Positions 1 through 11,897 of a DNA stretch of 64,000 nt are shown here, piece by piece (within the stretch, counting starts at the first letter, position 1; every line of letters starts with the position of its first letter). The stretch is from positions 6,787,701 through 6,851,700 of the forward strand of contig OW028586.1 of the NCBI GenBank assembly GCA_932294295.1, read 5' to 3'. The translations under genes and the position numbers were made by a program. The DNA comes from Alitta virens (Eukaryota > Annelida > Polychaeta > Phyllodocida > Nereididae). The notes under the pieces were generated by a model that saw nothing but the letters and a program-made list of their open reading frames with translations, was not told the origin of the DNA and made no database searches.

Positions 1-168
1 TTTTTATCGACGGTGACTTGACTAGAAAAAAGCCAAGTCACCGCCCTAAACATATATGTATAATATGTTAGTTTATTGCAATAGGAGAGATTCCAGAAAT
101 GACATCACTTTCGCGCATGCGCGAAGCGCTGGCTGCATCGTGCTTGGAGATGCCTGCATGCTTTCTTT
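1..168. repeat. Edge fragment of a dispersed GTGACTTGACTAG-type repeat
   Basis: The first 50 bases carry an inverted pair around GGTGACTTG and CAAGTCACC. They resemble the sequence near 44,630-44,660 (GAATCGACTAGAAAGAA) in the module that also matches 1,540-1,840. No coding content is seen. It is probably the outer part of a repeat cut by the window edge. Confidence 0.4.
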
Positions 169-1511
169 AGGAGCACACCACGACCTGTTATTCACTTTTA
201 TCTGTTATTCATCAAAGTAACAGCTGGCTGGAATCTTACCAGCTGAAGGTAACTCTGAGACCTGTCTCCCAGCTGGATCATTCCCAGCTGGTATATGAGC
301 CAGCTGACAAGGACTTGAGCTGGATCCATCCTAGCTGGCAAATTCTAAAATTATTGAGGCTCCAGCTAGTGACCTCTAGCTAGCTGGCAGTCTCCCAGCT
401 GCAGTGGCAATGCTTGTTATTTTTCAACTTATTGAGGCTCCAGCTAGTGACCTTCAGCTAGCTGGCAGTCTCCCAGCTGCAGTGGTGATGCTTGCTATTT
501 TTCAACTTATTGAGGCTCCAGCTAGTGACCTCCAGCTAGCTTGCAGTCTCCCAGCTGCAGTGGCGATGCTTGCTATTTTTCAACTTATTGAGGCTCCAGC
601 TAGTGACCTCCAGCTAGCTGGCAGTCTCCCAGCTGCAGTGGCAATGCTTGTTATTTTTTAACTTATTGAGGCTCCAGCTAGTGACCTCCAGCTAGCTGGC
701 AGTCTCCCAGCGGCAGTGGTGATGCTTGCTATTTTTCAACTTATTGAGGCTCCAGCTAGTTACCTCCAGCTAGCTGGCAGTCTCCCAGCTGCAGTGGTGA
801 TGCTTGCTATTTTTCAACTTATTGAGGCTCCAGCTAGTGACCTACTGCTAACTTGCAGTCTCCCAGCTGCACTGGAAATTCTTGTGATACAGCTGTTCTT
901 TTATATACTCCCTCTCCTCTGACTTTATTATCTAGCATTTATTGACATTCAAAAGTAGAGATACATAAGAAAAAAAAGCAGTGTTTTTACAAAATAATTT
1001 CTAGATCTATATATTTTACCACTTTCAGTCATAAACAGACTTCAGTAGAAATAATGACAAAATATACAGACAATCATTATCCTGAATCATCCTGCCTCCA
1101 TTTTTTGCTATTATTAGGCCTCTCTGGCCTAACGTAACAATACCAGCTGGAAAAGTTATGGGAAAATTTACAGTTGGGTGGTAGGCTTAGTTGGAACTCA
1201 GCTGGCTGGGAAGAAATGCTAAGAAATGTCAGCTGGCTAAGAAAGTTGCTAGCTGGGTAAATTGAATTGGCTGGCTGGCTCAGACAGTTGCTAGCTGGGT
1301 GAATTTAATTGGCTGGCTGGCTTAGAAAATAATCATTAATGGGCTGGCTGGCACCAGTGCTTATGCAGTAGCTGGTAAGTCAGAAAAAATGAATAACAGA
1401 TGAATGTTTCCTAGACTGACAACTTTTCAACTCTATTGTTTATGAAACATATAGAAACTGAATATCAGCCTGCTAGCCAGCCTTTGTTAAAATTGCTGGT
1501 GGTGTGCTCCT
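169..1511. mobile_element. Non-autonomous inverted-repeat element rich in AGCTGGC motifs
   Basis: The ends are AGGAGCACACCA at 169-180 and its exact reverse complement at 1500-1511. A second inverted pair lies just inside: TCTGTTATTCATC near 200 and GATGAATAACAGA-like sequence near 1,390-1,405. CAGCTGG and GCTGGC words fill both flanks in opposite orientations around a 78-bp tandem array. No transposase or RT reading frame is present. I read this as a foldback or MITE-like element. No clear target-site duplication is visible, so the superfamily is undetermined. Confidence 0.5.
350..892. repeat. 78-bp minisatellite, about 7 copies
   Basis: The landmark ATTGAGGCTC recurs at 431, 509, 587, 665, 743 and 821, exactly 78 bases apart, with a partial copy before. 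Units differ by a few substitutions. Because 78 is 26 codons, one frame stays open and gives spurious 26-residue repeated peptides. There is no sign that it is a gene. Confidence 0.9.
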
Positions 1512-1539
1512 GTTTCATGTACTTTTTTTTTAATAAGTT

Positions 1540-1845
1540 TGTCAATTTTCATCCGATTTTTAAATCACAGGACTACTGTCTGTGATTAAATTGGTAATGG
1601 CAATTAGGTCACATGAAGGAAAAATTCCTGAAGTATAGTGGCAATTAGCCGATGATTGTAATTTGCGGCGGGGGGAACGGCGACGGTGAGTTAACTCGGT
1701 ATGGCGGCGGTTAACTCGGCCGACGGTGGGCTGACCATACAGGCGGTGACTACTAAATATGGGCGGTGAGCTGACTACCCCTAGCGGGCCGTGAGTTGGC
1801 AGAAGTGGTGTGTTGACTAGTAATCGGGTCTTTCACCCCCAGATG
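1540..1845 (-). repeat. Dispersed GTGAGTTAACTCGGC repeat, second copy at 44.8-45.2 kb
   Basis: The segment with TGTGATTAA, TAATGGCAATTAG, GATGATTGTAATT and then the GC-rich run of GGTGAGTTAACTCGG and GGTGACTACTAAATA words is the reverse complement, in the same order, of 44,810-45,070. The GC-rich part repeats a short GGCGGTGAGYTRACT unit. It is non-coding and of unknown class. Confidence 0.7.
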
Positions 1846-1892
1846 GTGAGACATTGACTAAACTACCATGGTCTGGTAAAAATGTCACTCCA

Positions 1893-2480
1893 CCCAAATG
1901 TAAATGGGCACCTGGCAACAGGCGATTGCAGAAAGCACAGGTAAATGTTTCGCCAATTTTTAAGAAGTGCGACAAATTGTTAACGGAGAACTATTATAGA
2001 CCTTGTAGCATAACATTGCAATTTGCAAACTATGTGAACAGATTGCAACGAGTAACATGGTCTTGGAAAGTCCAGCTCTTGTCTCACAAATTTGTTAACA
2101 ACTTTGGATGAATGGATGAAACTTTATCAGGAAAGTCTCCCTTTTGATGTCTCTAATTTAGGCTTTGACTATGTTCCTTATGCGCGATTACTGTATAAAT
2201 TTCAAAAGTATGGTACATATTACTGGAAAGGTACGTGCTTGGATTGAAAATTTCCTTGGACATAGGAAAGTGTGTATGTATTAACTGGTGGAGTACCACA
2301 GGGGTCTGTGTTAGGACCAATAGTAATTACAGTCTTTGTAATTGATTAACCCGCTATTATAGCATCAAAATATAATCTTTTTGCTGATGATACAAAGATT
2401 TATCACCCAATGTTGTCGTTAGTAGATTACAACAGTGTGCAGGGTAGGGTATAGGGTAGATGAAGTTAAAGACTTTTATT
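1893..2480 (+). mobile_element. Eroded non-LTR retrotransposon (RT fragment)
   Basis: Reading the plus strand gives RT block-like peptides in the expected order. VSPIFKKCDKLLTENYYRP (fingers region) lies near 1,950-2,005, GGVPQGSVLGP near 2,286-2,318 and FADDTKIYHP near 2,380-2,410. The last holds the ADD catalytic motif. Frameshifts and in-frame stops separate the blocks, so the copy is dead. The blocks fit CR1/L2-type LINEs, but the exact clade is not certain. Confidence 0.75.
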
Positions 2481-5375
2481 AAGGTCATTTAACGATGGAC
2501 CATGGTATGGAGATATAAGCATGGCTAGCTACTGTTCAGGAGAATAACAGGTGAGAAAGAGAACATCATAAGTCCGTTTTGCAAGTTTTGAAGCAACAGA
2601 ATGCATTTTATGTAGGACACGTGATAGTATGAATCAACGCTTAAGTATCAAACGGAGATAAAAGCCTGAGGTCTCTGAAACTAATTAAACTTTTAAAATA
2701 GGATCATGATTAACGAGGCTAGAGTCATAAACGTGACAGAAAGTCAATAGTCTGTTCAGTCAACAGATACTTGTTATTGCTTTGATAAGGACAACGTCAT
2801 AGAAGGGACCTCACTTCGGTAATACGATTGAATAAAACTGAACAATAAACCGTTTTCTTTCAACATCTACTAATTAAAACTAATTCTGACAAAATTGTGG
2901 GCTATAAATAAGACCCAAGTGGATGTGTGGTATACTTTAATATTCCATCACTCGTGGTCTATTTGGCTTCAGAATTCCCTCGTGGCTAGCGCCACTCGTG
3001 AATCCTGGCCAATCTGTCCACTCTTAGGGAATATCAAAATATACGGCATAACCATTGGGTCTTATTATAATACCCTATATTTAATAATCATTCATAAGTG
3101 ATAATATTACCATGGTAGAAATATTTTTCATGTATTGTATATAAGTTTGACTTACGTGTACAGTTTCCTGAAGAAAAAAAAGAAAAAACTTGTTAAAATG
3201 TTAAATAGCTGAAAATGAACATTAATAACCTGTCTTAGAGAAAACCATGGAAAATTAGGACAATGGTATTAATAAACATCTGAGATTTTTTTTCAAACAG
3301 ACGACAATTGTTAAGATGGACAAAAAAAAATTGTGTTCTGTGTAATTTTTTGCTAAGTTTGCACTTTGAGCAAAGTTGGAGCTGTTTCAAAAAGCCACCT
3401 TCATATGTCAGTGGGAAAATGAGGTAATTTGGCACTTCTATAATGTCAATTTATATTTTATGAAATTTATATAGCTATATGCCAGAACAATTCTATTTAT
3501 ATAACATGTATAATATATGTGGGAATTTTTAAAACAGAGATATACAAAACAAAAATTCGGAGTGAAAAGGCTTCTCCATTATAAACCAATGGGAAGACAT
3601 TTGCACCGTCGACTTAAAATTGCTGCGTACAACTTTTCAATATGTCTGAACGAATATCTTCCCTCTTGTTAATCCTACAATTATAAAATTAAAATAGGTT
3701 ATAGTAAATATTGTTTACTTCGTGTGAAAAATGACAGTTTAAGGTGTAAAAAATTACATCGGTTTATATTTTTGTTACGTTGTTTCTCTACCAACAATTA
3801 CCAAAATTTAGAAACCTCTTTATAATTACTTCATCTTCACTTTGTTCAATCGGCGTAATTTTATATGCACAAGTTTTATCACAAACATGGGGTAATGGTG
3901 AAGGTTAATATTCTATTGAATGGCAGGTTGCTTGAAATTGAGAACAGAGAGGTGGAAAAAAAAGTGAAGTTGCTCACTTACTTTAAAATCGAGAATTATG
4001 CCAAATATATATATATATAAAAAAAAAAAGGCCAAATTGCCTATTTGTGTGTAGCTTGTCTTAGCAATATGTTTTAAATTGATGAAACAGAATAGCATAT
4101 TATGAGGAAAGGTAGCCCCAAATTGCATTGCGAAATTATCAGAGAACACTAATAATAGCCAAAGTTTAAAAAAATTAAAGATAAAAAAAACCCTTGTTTA
4201 CATTACAACTTGACAGAAGGGTTATAGCAACTTTCTTTTGAGTATTATCTGTCAATTATCAGTAGATTTTCCATGCCAAGCCTTTTTATATTTTACTTCA
4301 CCCAATTGTCATTTATTTTTCTTGACATGAAACAGTGAAAAGCACATGGTTAACCAAAATTCATTTAATTGCCTTTTTTCACCAGAAAGGTAATTGATAT
4401 CATATAATTTTATTAGATATGAATTATATTTACTATTTGAAAGATAATATGTACAAAAAAATATAGTTTGTTAGGGTTAGATTTAGATTTTGTATATTTG
4501 CTTTATTTCTCTAAAATTAATTCCCATGAATTTTTCACCTTATTTGCTAATTTAAAGTGTTTTGCCACAATTATAATCCAAAACGGTGCAGATAAAAGCG
4601 ATACTATAGAAAATATTGATATGTCGACATGGTATTAATTTCAGTAATAATGAAAAATGGTAACATCAGACATTTTTTAAATGCTTATCAGAAATAACTT
4701 TTTAAATAAAATCAAAATCTGGGTGTGTTTTTTGCACAGAATTGATTTTGTCATATTTTTAAACCATTTTTGTATAATTTAGAGAGTTTTATATAAATCT
4801 AATGAAGCCTCAAAGATAGGTAGCTTTGCTGTTGCGACAGGCAAACTTATGTGAAAAATGGCTCCCAAATGCAACAATTTTGAGATGCTCTTGTAGAAAA
4901 ACTTATTACAATTTAAGAAATCAGACTTTATTTAGGCGTAAAATTTCAGAAAATTCTGAGAACCTCATCGAAACCACAATGAATGGTTTTCTCTGAGACA
5001 TTAACTAGTCACCTATTTTACTTTTGTAAACATATAGCATCAGTTGGTTGAGACCGTGTTCAATTCCAGTGGCTTTAAAAACATAGTTAAATCACATTGA
5101 AAAGATGTACTATATTATAAATGAGCAGTTATAAGGGGTATGAACATTTTATTAGATACTGCAATTTGAAATACTGGAAATTTAAATTTAAAAAAATGAT
5201 GATTCCATGGCAAAATATTTTTTTCCAAATTTTTGAATGTTAATTTTTGTCATTATTCTCTGTTTCAATATCTGTTAGAATTAGAAGAATTTAGACTGCT
5301 AAAATATTCACACAGCCTCCACATAATTAGGAAACTTGAGTTTGTATACACTGTTGTTTCAATCTCATGTCTTAC
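2481..5375. other. AT-rich sequence with no recognised gene
   Basis: Only short spurious open frames and low-complexity AT tracts are seen. If gene B continues past its PAN exon, its 3' exons might be expected here, but I found no exon with good splice sites and cysteine spacing. Confidence 0.5.
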
Positions 5376-5570
5376 CTTTCTCACAGTAAGTGACAGCTAA
5401 TGAGTCTGCCACAGTCTGAGTTTTGTGGCTGCTCAAAACACAGCTTGGTATTTGCTCTTCATAAGACAAACATTTCTGATCTTTCTCACATAAGCTCTTA
5501 CATGATTCTGAGCTGTTTAACACCATGGTATCATTAGACGTTGCAAATATCCCTTTTTGACAGGACAATT
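5376..5570 (-). CDS. PAN/apple-like exon of gene B
   Basis: This 195-nt exon has a TTATTTTCAG acceptor, a GTAAGA donor and phase 1 at both ends. The peptide begins ELSCQKGIFATSND and holds ESCKSLCEKDQKCLSYE, a later CVLSSHK and a final TYCEKG. The C-x3-C-x5-C spacing followed by two more cysteines fits a PAN/apple-like fold (protein or carbohydrate binding). The matching exon in gene A (32621-32409) shares ESC.SLCEKD..CLS and the final TYCEK, so the two genes are paralogous here. It is not the last exon: it ends at a donor. Confidence 0.8.
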
Positions 5571-5843
5571 CTGAAAATAAAATAAAAGAGGAATAAAACG
5601 CCACCAAGACTGACTTTGATATTATGTGTGACATTTTAACTGTTAAGTTCATTCCCATCTGTGATAGCAAGCCATAAACCATGAGTAACTCGAGTTAATA
5701 TTCCACTTAAGTAGTTTTCCTATTGTTCTGAGCGGATTATAACCAACTTAACTCCCTTCTGAGTGCTAAGTTCTCTACCTGCATAACAAGAGCAGTTAAA
5801 CAAATCAGATACTCTAACAAATTAGTATATGTGTCTAGTGGGG

Positions 5844-5960
5844 TACAAGTTAGCTACATCCCTCATAGTCGGGTGTTTACTAGCAATTTTGTTGGTTATA
5901 TCACGATGCCAAATATAACCAACAAAAATGTTAGTTAGCTCCCAACCATGAGGGATACAA
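5844..5960. repeat. Imperfect nested hairpin in gene B intron
   Basis: TTTTGTTGGTTATAT and its exact reverse complement ATATAACCAACAAAA flank an 11-base loop near 5,888-5,928. ATCCCTCAT and ATGAGGGAT lie further out near 5,858 and 5,950. It may be a very small MITE remnant or foldback. No flanking duplication was identified. Confidence 0.5.
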
Positions 5961-6166
5961 CCATTACGTGTATTCCGCAATGAACTGTGTTAGTCACAAT
6001 CCTGTAAAAGCCCTGGACTTTCAAGGAAATAGCAAAGAGTAACCTATAATGTTAGCATTTGGTCAAAGGCATCATAACATCTTGATCTCATTATGCCTGA
6101 ATATAAGGAAATAAAGTACATTAGCAGCATGAGACCAATGCCCTGGATTTTGCCGGTAGTACTTAC

Positions 6167-6202
6167 GTTTGCAGTTTATTGTACAATCTGAATCCATTCT
6201 GC
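6167..6202 (-). CDS. Candidate 36-nt microexon of gene B
   Basis: Between the CCP and PAN exons a strong donor (AAAC then GTAAGTAC) follows 36 nt after a TATATGTAG acceptor. Read in phase 1 the exon gives 12 in-frame residues, RMDSDCTINCKR-like, with two cysteines and no stop. Length divisible by three and phase agreement with its neighbours favour a real, possibly skipped, microexon. The polypyrimidine tract is poor, so it may be chance. Confidence 0.35.
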
Positions 6203-6632
6203 CTACATATAAGATTTATTACAAGAAAAATGCATAACAATAAAAGGAATACCAAAATGCACTAAAATTACCCCTCAATAATTACTTTTTGCCAAAAACA
6301 TTTGAAACCTATATTTAATGAATTTGGTACAGAAAGACGGAGCATTTTACTGTTACTTTGGTTGTCCACTCAGGGAATTGTGACTTTTGTTTATTCCCCG
6401 ATTCCCGACATTCGAATCCTTCTTGGTGTTAAAACCACCTCGCCATTTAGACAAACTGCTGAATTCAGGTCAAACTAGTGTTTTGGTACAGTACTTACAC
6501 TTTTGAGAGTAAAGATTATAGCTGAATAAACACTCTATAATGTTTAGTACTATGCAAATACTGGGTTAAATTGCATTACAGATTATTTGTCATCAAAATA
6601 CCTATACAGTGAGAGTAAAACAATCTTCATAC

Positions 6633-6830
6633 CAGCGCATTTCAGATTAGTTCCGCTCCAAGATGTTGTCCCTCCAGTGTTGACGCATGTTCGTTCTTGG
6701 TCTCCAGAAACTGCCATAAGACTATCCAGGCACTCATAACTGACTACACTTCCCAATTGGAATGTGGTTTGTATGGAAGCTGGGTGCCTGGTTGTGTTTA
6801 CTATCAGGCCTGGGTCACCACAGCTTGAAC
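6633..6830 (-). CDS. CCP/sushi-domain exon of gene B
   Basis: This 198-nt exon has a TTTCTTTCAG acceptor, a GTATGA donor and phase 1 at both ends. The peptide runs from SSCGDPGLIVN to SGTNLKCAG. It shows the CCP pattern: first Cys followed by GDPG, then VSYEC, then a Cys after QERT, then W followed by LKC, giving the four expected cysteines and the conserved Trp. CCP modules are about 60-residue extracellular beta folds used in complement and adhesion proteins. It closely resembles the CCP exon of gene A at 33165-32980. Confidence 0.85.
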
Positions 6831-8319
6831 CTGAAAGAAAAGACATACAAATTATAACATTGGGCTAAAGGAAAACTCAGATAGCATCCATAATTTCAGC
6901 GACAACATGCAAATTCAAGTCACTCCATCAAAGATGATATCACATCAATTTTTTGTCTAGCATGGAATAACATCTGGGATGCAAAAATGTGCCAAAAAAA
7001 AAGTAGCTATGGACTGAACAGTTCATTGGCTTATAGATTAAAAGAAAAATTGTACATTGTAAATCAAACAAGAACCTCCCTGATGCACATACAAGTAGGG
7101 AGGGGGGATGATATTGATGAATGTCAGAATTTTAATGGGAAATTATCCTAACTTTGTTTAGGTTTAAAAACTCTTTCTAATGACATATTACACAAAGGTG
7201 TACCATTATTTTAGATCCTTCCCAAGCCTAGTTAAAATTGGATCCTTAATGCAGAAAATTAGCGATTTCTGCAACTTTAAAGGTCATCAATATTAATGTA
7301 ATCTATTTGATAATGAGTTATTTAGATTGCTCTGGTAAAGAGCTTTAAAATGAATACCAATTTAGGGGGTCTAAAAAATAATGGAATAGTCCATCAGCAA
7401 TTGAATCCATGGAGAATTGACACATAAACCACTGGAGTCTCAGATGGTGCGATGAATATTATTTTAAATTGAATGAATTCAATTTTGTTTGTTGGGTAGC
7501 CTAATGGTTAAAGCATTATTCTGTTAGAACACTAACCAACTACTCTGAAGGTCCAATTTTGATACCTGGCACAGGCACTCTTCATGAGCTTGATAGCTGG
7601 ATGTCTGTATCGCAAGACTTTAACTATAGTGGCTTGACTAAGTAGAAGACCCACCCCTGAGGTGAATGTGTAAAATGGTATGGACTCAAACCATATCATC
7701 CCATCATTAAATCTGACTCTGATAGCTGGTCATGTCAGCCAACTAAGCTTCTGACCAGTAGCATTGATGTAATACCTAAATGAACTTCCTGCATAATTCA
7801 CAAAATTGCCAGCAAATCTAAATATTAAAAATTACCCTGAGTGTTTTGCAAGGATATGCAAAATCTGTTTTGGTTGTGATGTTCCTTACCCAAGTAAGGC
7901 TTAATGGCAAAAACTAAAAAGGAGGGCATTTCTTGTACCAGTATACAAGAAGTGAGGGGATTTGTCAGAAATAACATGGTTATAATGTTATAATAGGTAA
8001 ACTTGTGTGTGCGACAAGCAATGTGTGTGAATGGACATGGCCTATAAAGACGACAAGCATCAGGGCTAGTACTGGGCTTATCTGGCAATTTAGAATACAG
8101 TTAAAGGTTTGCGTGACAGATTGATATGTTTGAACTATTTCATAGTTTTTCGCAATAATAGGTGGGAAGATCATTGATGAAGAACTGAACTAGATGGGAG
8201 GGGAGGGGGGCAGAGATGGCTTTTATGAAAGCCTTAGAAACTATTGAAAACATTTGCTCTCAAGCTGGAGATTCCTTGGTGTCTGAATAATTTTAGATTT
8301 GTTAATTACAATTGTCTTA
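6831..8319. other. Putative gene B intron sequence, no feature seen
   Basis: Between the CCP exon and the foldback transposon I see only AT-rich sequence with short spurious frames. No exon with cysteine-rich coding and matching splice phase was found. Confidence 0.4.
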
Positions 8320-11089
8320 AGCCACTGTCACACGAGCCGGTTTTGCCGTAGTGAACCCGTAGTATTACGTAATAGTTGCAGAAATCGCTACCCGGCTCCA
8401 TGCCGGCGGCCCCAAAACGGCCACCCGTGGATACCCGGGGATACCCGGCAAGCACCCGTGGGGCCCTTGGCCAAGCCGCGAAAACCCGGCCCCGGTAGCT
8501 GGTTCATGGCACAACTGTAGAAATCTCACGGGTGTAAAAAAAAAAAAAAAATACCGTGAAAGCCGGCGGGTGACCCGTGAAAGCCGGCGGGTGACCCGTG
8601 AAAGCCGGCGGGTGACCCGTGAAAGCCGGCGGGTGACCCGTGAAAGCCGGCGGGTGACCCATGGAACCCGGCGAATTATCCGGCCCTAATTTCACCCCGG
8701 CGGCTTGTTGAGGGGTTCTACGGGTAACCCGGCGGCTTTCACGGGTAACCCGGCGGCTTTCACGGGTAACCCGGCGGCTTTTTGCTACCAGCGTCAGCGT
8801 AGGCAGGGAGGGGGGGTTGTATATACCTTAAAAGGTTGCTGCTCCTCTAATATTAGTCCGATTTTCCTCAAATAAAGACTGAATGGCAGTATAGCTCATA
8901 CTGATTCCATACGTATATTCGGATTAAAAAAATATTAAGCGAGATATTTGTCTGAGAAGGCAGTTGTCTTGCGGTGGCTGCTGCTCCATTTATATTAATC
9001 CGATTTTCGTCAAATCAGGACTGAATTGTAGTATAAATCATACTGATTCCATACGTGTTTTCGGATTGAAAATAGACCAAATATTAAGCGAGATATTCGT
9101 CTGAGAAGGTAGCTAAGTTGGCGGAGGCAAACAGTGGTGCTCTCGCAGACGTCCGCGCCGGGACTGTATCAATGCTGAGCGCTTCTTTAAAAGGCTGCTG
9201 CTCCCCTAATATTACTCCGATTTTCGTTACATCAGAACTAAATTGTAGGATAATTTATACTGATTCCATACCTGTTTTCGGATCGAAAATATACCAAATA
9301 TTAAGCGAGATATTCGTCTGAGAAGGCGGTTGTCTGGTGGCGGCTGCTGCTCCATTAATATTAATCCGATTTGCGTCAAATAAATATTGAATTATAGAAG
9401 AGTTCATACTTATTCCACACAGAATTTCAGATTGAAAATAGACCAAATATTAAGCGTGATATTCGTCTGAGAAAGCAGCAAGGTGCTCGGTGTATGTTTT
9501 TTACCATTATATATACATTGTTTGGATGAGCTTTATTGCAATTAATTTCTACTCATTCTGCCAACTGGCCAATGGGAAGGACTTTTCCTTTGGTTTTGTT
9601 AAGTCAATTAACCTATATATGTAATAGCAATCTGCCTTGACCGTTATGTCAATTGCTATTAGCATTTTGAATAATACAAAGAATGGGGTAAGTCATGCTT
9701 TTTCATCATTGATCACAAGCATGAATTGAAATTCTGAATTTCAACTGATTCCTGTTTATTATGCAGATTAAAGAGGGAGATTGTTTTGATCATTGATGGA
9801 ACATGCAATATCAATATTAATTCCAGTTGGATTATTTTCAGAAACAACAACGAAATATTGATAATTTATATAAAATGAAATAAATATCTAAAATGATTAC
9901 TCTAAACTAGAGTATATCTATCTATAGATAGTTGTTATAGCTCCATAGACATCTTTATCAAGTCGGAATTTTATTGGCAACAAGCAAACAAACATTGTTT
10001 TATTTTCGTTTTTTATTGATTACGAATCAATGAATTATTGATAGTAACATATTATTAGGTGAAGATCTTATAACTATCTGTCTATCTACATATTTATACT
10101 CCATGAGATATTACTAACTTTATTAACAAGAATATTCTTGTTTATGCCTAGTATACTCCATTAATTTTCCCCACCTTAACTATTATATAAATTCTACACA
10201 TTTCCCTGAATAATTCAGTCTTTATTTGACGAAAATGGGATATGTAGATAGACAGATAGTTTAGAGAGACAGATAGATTTATATGCTTATTATATAATAT
10301 AGAATATCTAGCTTAATATTTGGTCTATATAAGTACATAAAAGATAGCAAATAAAATCACAGATCAAATTACAAATACTAATTACAATATCAATATTAGA
10401 TTTAAATTTGACAAAAATATACACAAATACTTATCAAAATATCACAATAAGATTCAAATTAACACAAAAAGATAAGAATGTTCACATGTATAAAAAAAAT
10501 ACCAATATACAAATATAATCATTGCCTGGTAATTACAATAGAATACATTGTTTTTAATTAATGAAAGCAATTACATCTTTTTGTAATTGTGAATGACAAT
10601 CAAGACAATGTCATATTACTGTGTCATCTTTGAACAAACTATGAAATGACAGGTCAAAGAACCCCAATTTAGGCAATTAGGCAATTGACACATGTATTAA
10701 GCATTTGCTGTATTCTCTACACCCATTCTTTGTATCATTCAAAATGCTAATAGCAATTGACATAACAGTCATGGCAGTTGGCAGAATGAGTAGAAATGAA
10801 TTGCAATAAAGCTCATCCAAACAATGTATATATATCATGGTCAAAAATATTGACCACACCATTCAAGTCATGACCATACACAAAGCACCTGGCCGCCGCC
10901 AGAGAACTGCATTCTCAGATGAATATCTCGCTTAATATTTGGTCTATTTTCAATCCGAAAACATGATGGAATCAGTATGAACTATGCTACAATACAGTTT
11001 TAATTTGACGAAAATCGGACTAATATTAGGGGAGCAGCAGCCTTTTAAAGAAGCGCTCAGCCCTTCCTGCATTGATACAGTCAGTGCTT
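8320..11089 (+). mobile_element. Foldback transposon, right-truncated copy
   Basis: The left end AGCCACTGTCACACGAGCC follows TTA and matches the ends of copies at 41,273, 21,534 and 49,239. GC-rich 21-bp subterminal repeats follow, then a multi-copy GCGAGATATTCGTCTGAGAA module. From about 10,680 the sequence returns in inverted orientation (AGACGAATATCTCGC-type words), so the element folds back on itself. The homology stops near 11,089 (after GATACAGTCA), before any right terminal repeat. The centre 9,500-10,620 is nearly colinear with 42,120-43,330. There is no transposase frame. The TIR and TWA target preference suggest a PIF/Harbinger-type non-autonomous element. Confidence 0.75.
8564..8785. 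repeat. 21-bp GC-rich subterminal minisatellite
   Basis: Five copies of a unit like CCCGTGAAAGCCGGCGGGTG run from 8,564 to about 8,668. The complementary GGGTAACCCGGCGGCTTTCA words follow to 8,780, so the two halves can pair. Related units occur at 41,390-41,580 and 46,735-46,800 in the other copy. Open frames across it (GHPPAFT-type repeats) are an artefact of the 7-codon period. Confidence 0.85.
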
Positions 11090-11897
11090 ATAATATTCAG
11101 GTTTTACACCAAAATTCAAAATTAAGTGACTGAATAATTTTAGGCCTGTAAAAGGACGGAATAAATAGAGCGATATCAGTCATTACAAATTACCTTGCTT
11201 TGAAGGTCTTTGCATGTTCATGCAAAACTAATTCCTGCATAATAGTAGTAGGATGGGATTAAGGACGTGTTAATGCCAAGTTGTCATTTATATTGGGACT
11301 ACTGCATAAACCTTTTATACATATTTTCGTCATCGTTCGCGAAGCAAGTTTAAAATGATAAACTAATGTGCAAGTGCTTTTGACCAAACATGAATATGAT
11401 TATAAGATCTAGAACTAATAGCATGGACGAAATAATTGTAATCTGTATAAGACAGATATAATGAATTAATTTGTCTTACTTTGTGTAGGTTGAATTAAAT
11501 AAAATGCCAAAATAACTGACTCGAAATACATTTTCACACATCGGAGTACTAAACAGGATTTTCAGTTAAGAATTCTAACACATCTGAAAAACTGCTAGCT
11601 ATTGACCTGTTGGCTCTGCTTATGCCAATTCTATGACTCATTGACATTTTGATGAGCCATAAAATCCTTACTTTACAATCTAAAGGCCATCTTCCTAGCA
11701 TTACCCATGAAGCCGAAATGTTGTTGCCAAGAACGAGTCAATATTGAAAACAAAAAAATTCTTTCAAAAACGGGGTTATTCCAGTTGTTTAAACCCTTAT
11801 TATTTGCTATGAGTGAATGACTTTGCAAGGACATTTCAATTCTTTGATGAAATGAGATTTGATGTTAAGATATTTTTATTGATGATAATTGCATAAA
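11090..11897. other. No recognised feature
   Basis: AT-rich sequence between two mobile elements, without coding or repeat structure that I can identify. Confidence 0.4.

Noticed and set aside
404..922. Open frames of 85 and 68 codons with LPAAV and IEAPASDLQL repeats
   Set aside because: They are a by-product of the 78-bp tandem repeat, whose length is a multiple of three. No start context, splice sites or domain support.
3235..3435. Minus-strand peptide NYLIFPLTYEGG resembling an FN2 start for gene B
   Set aside because: The later Cys/Trp pattern of FN2 is absent, and no phase-1 splice sites flank it.
8299..8695. Frames with GHPPAFT repeats resembling a collagen- or antifreeze-like protein
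   Set aside because: The repeat is the 21-bp subterminal minisatellite of a transposon, with no transcript signals.
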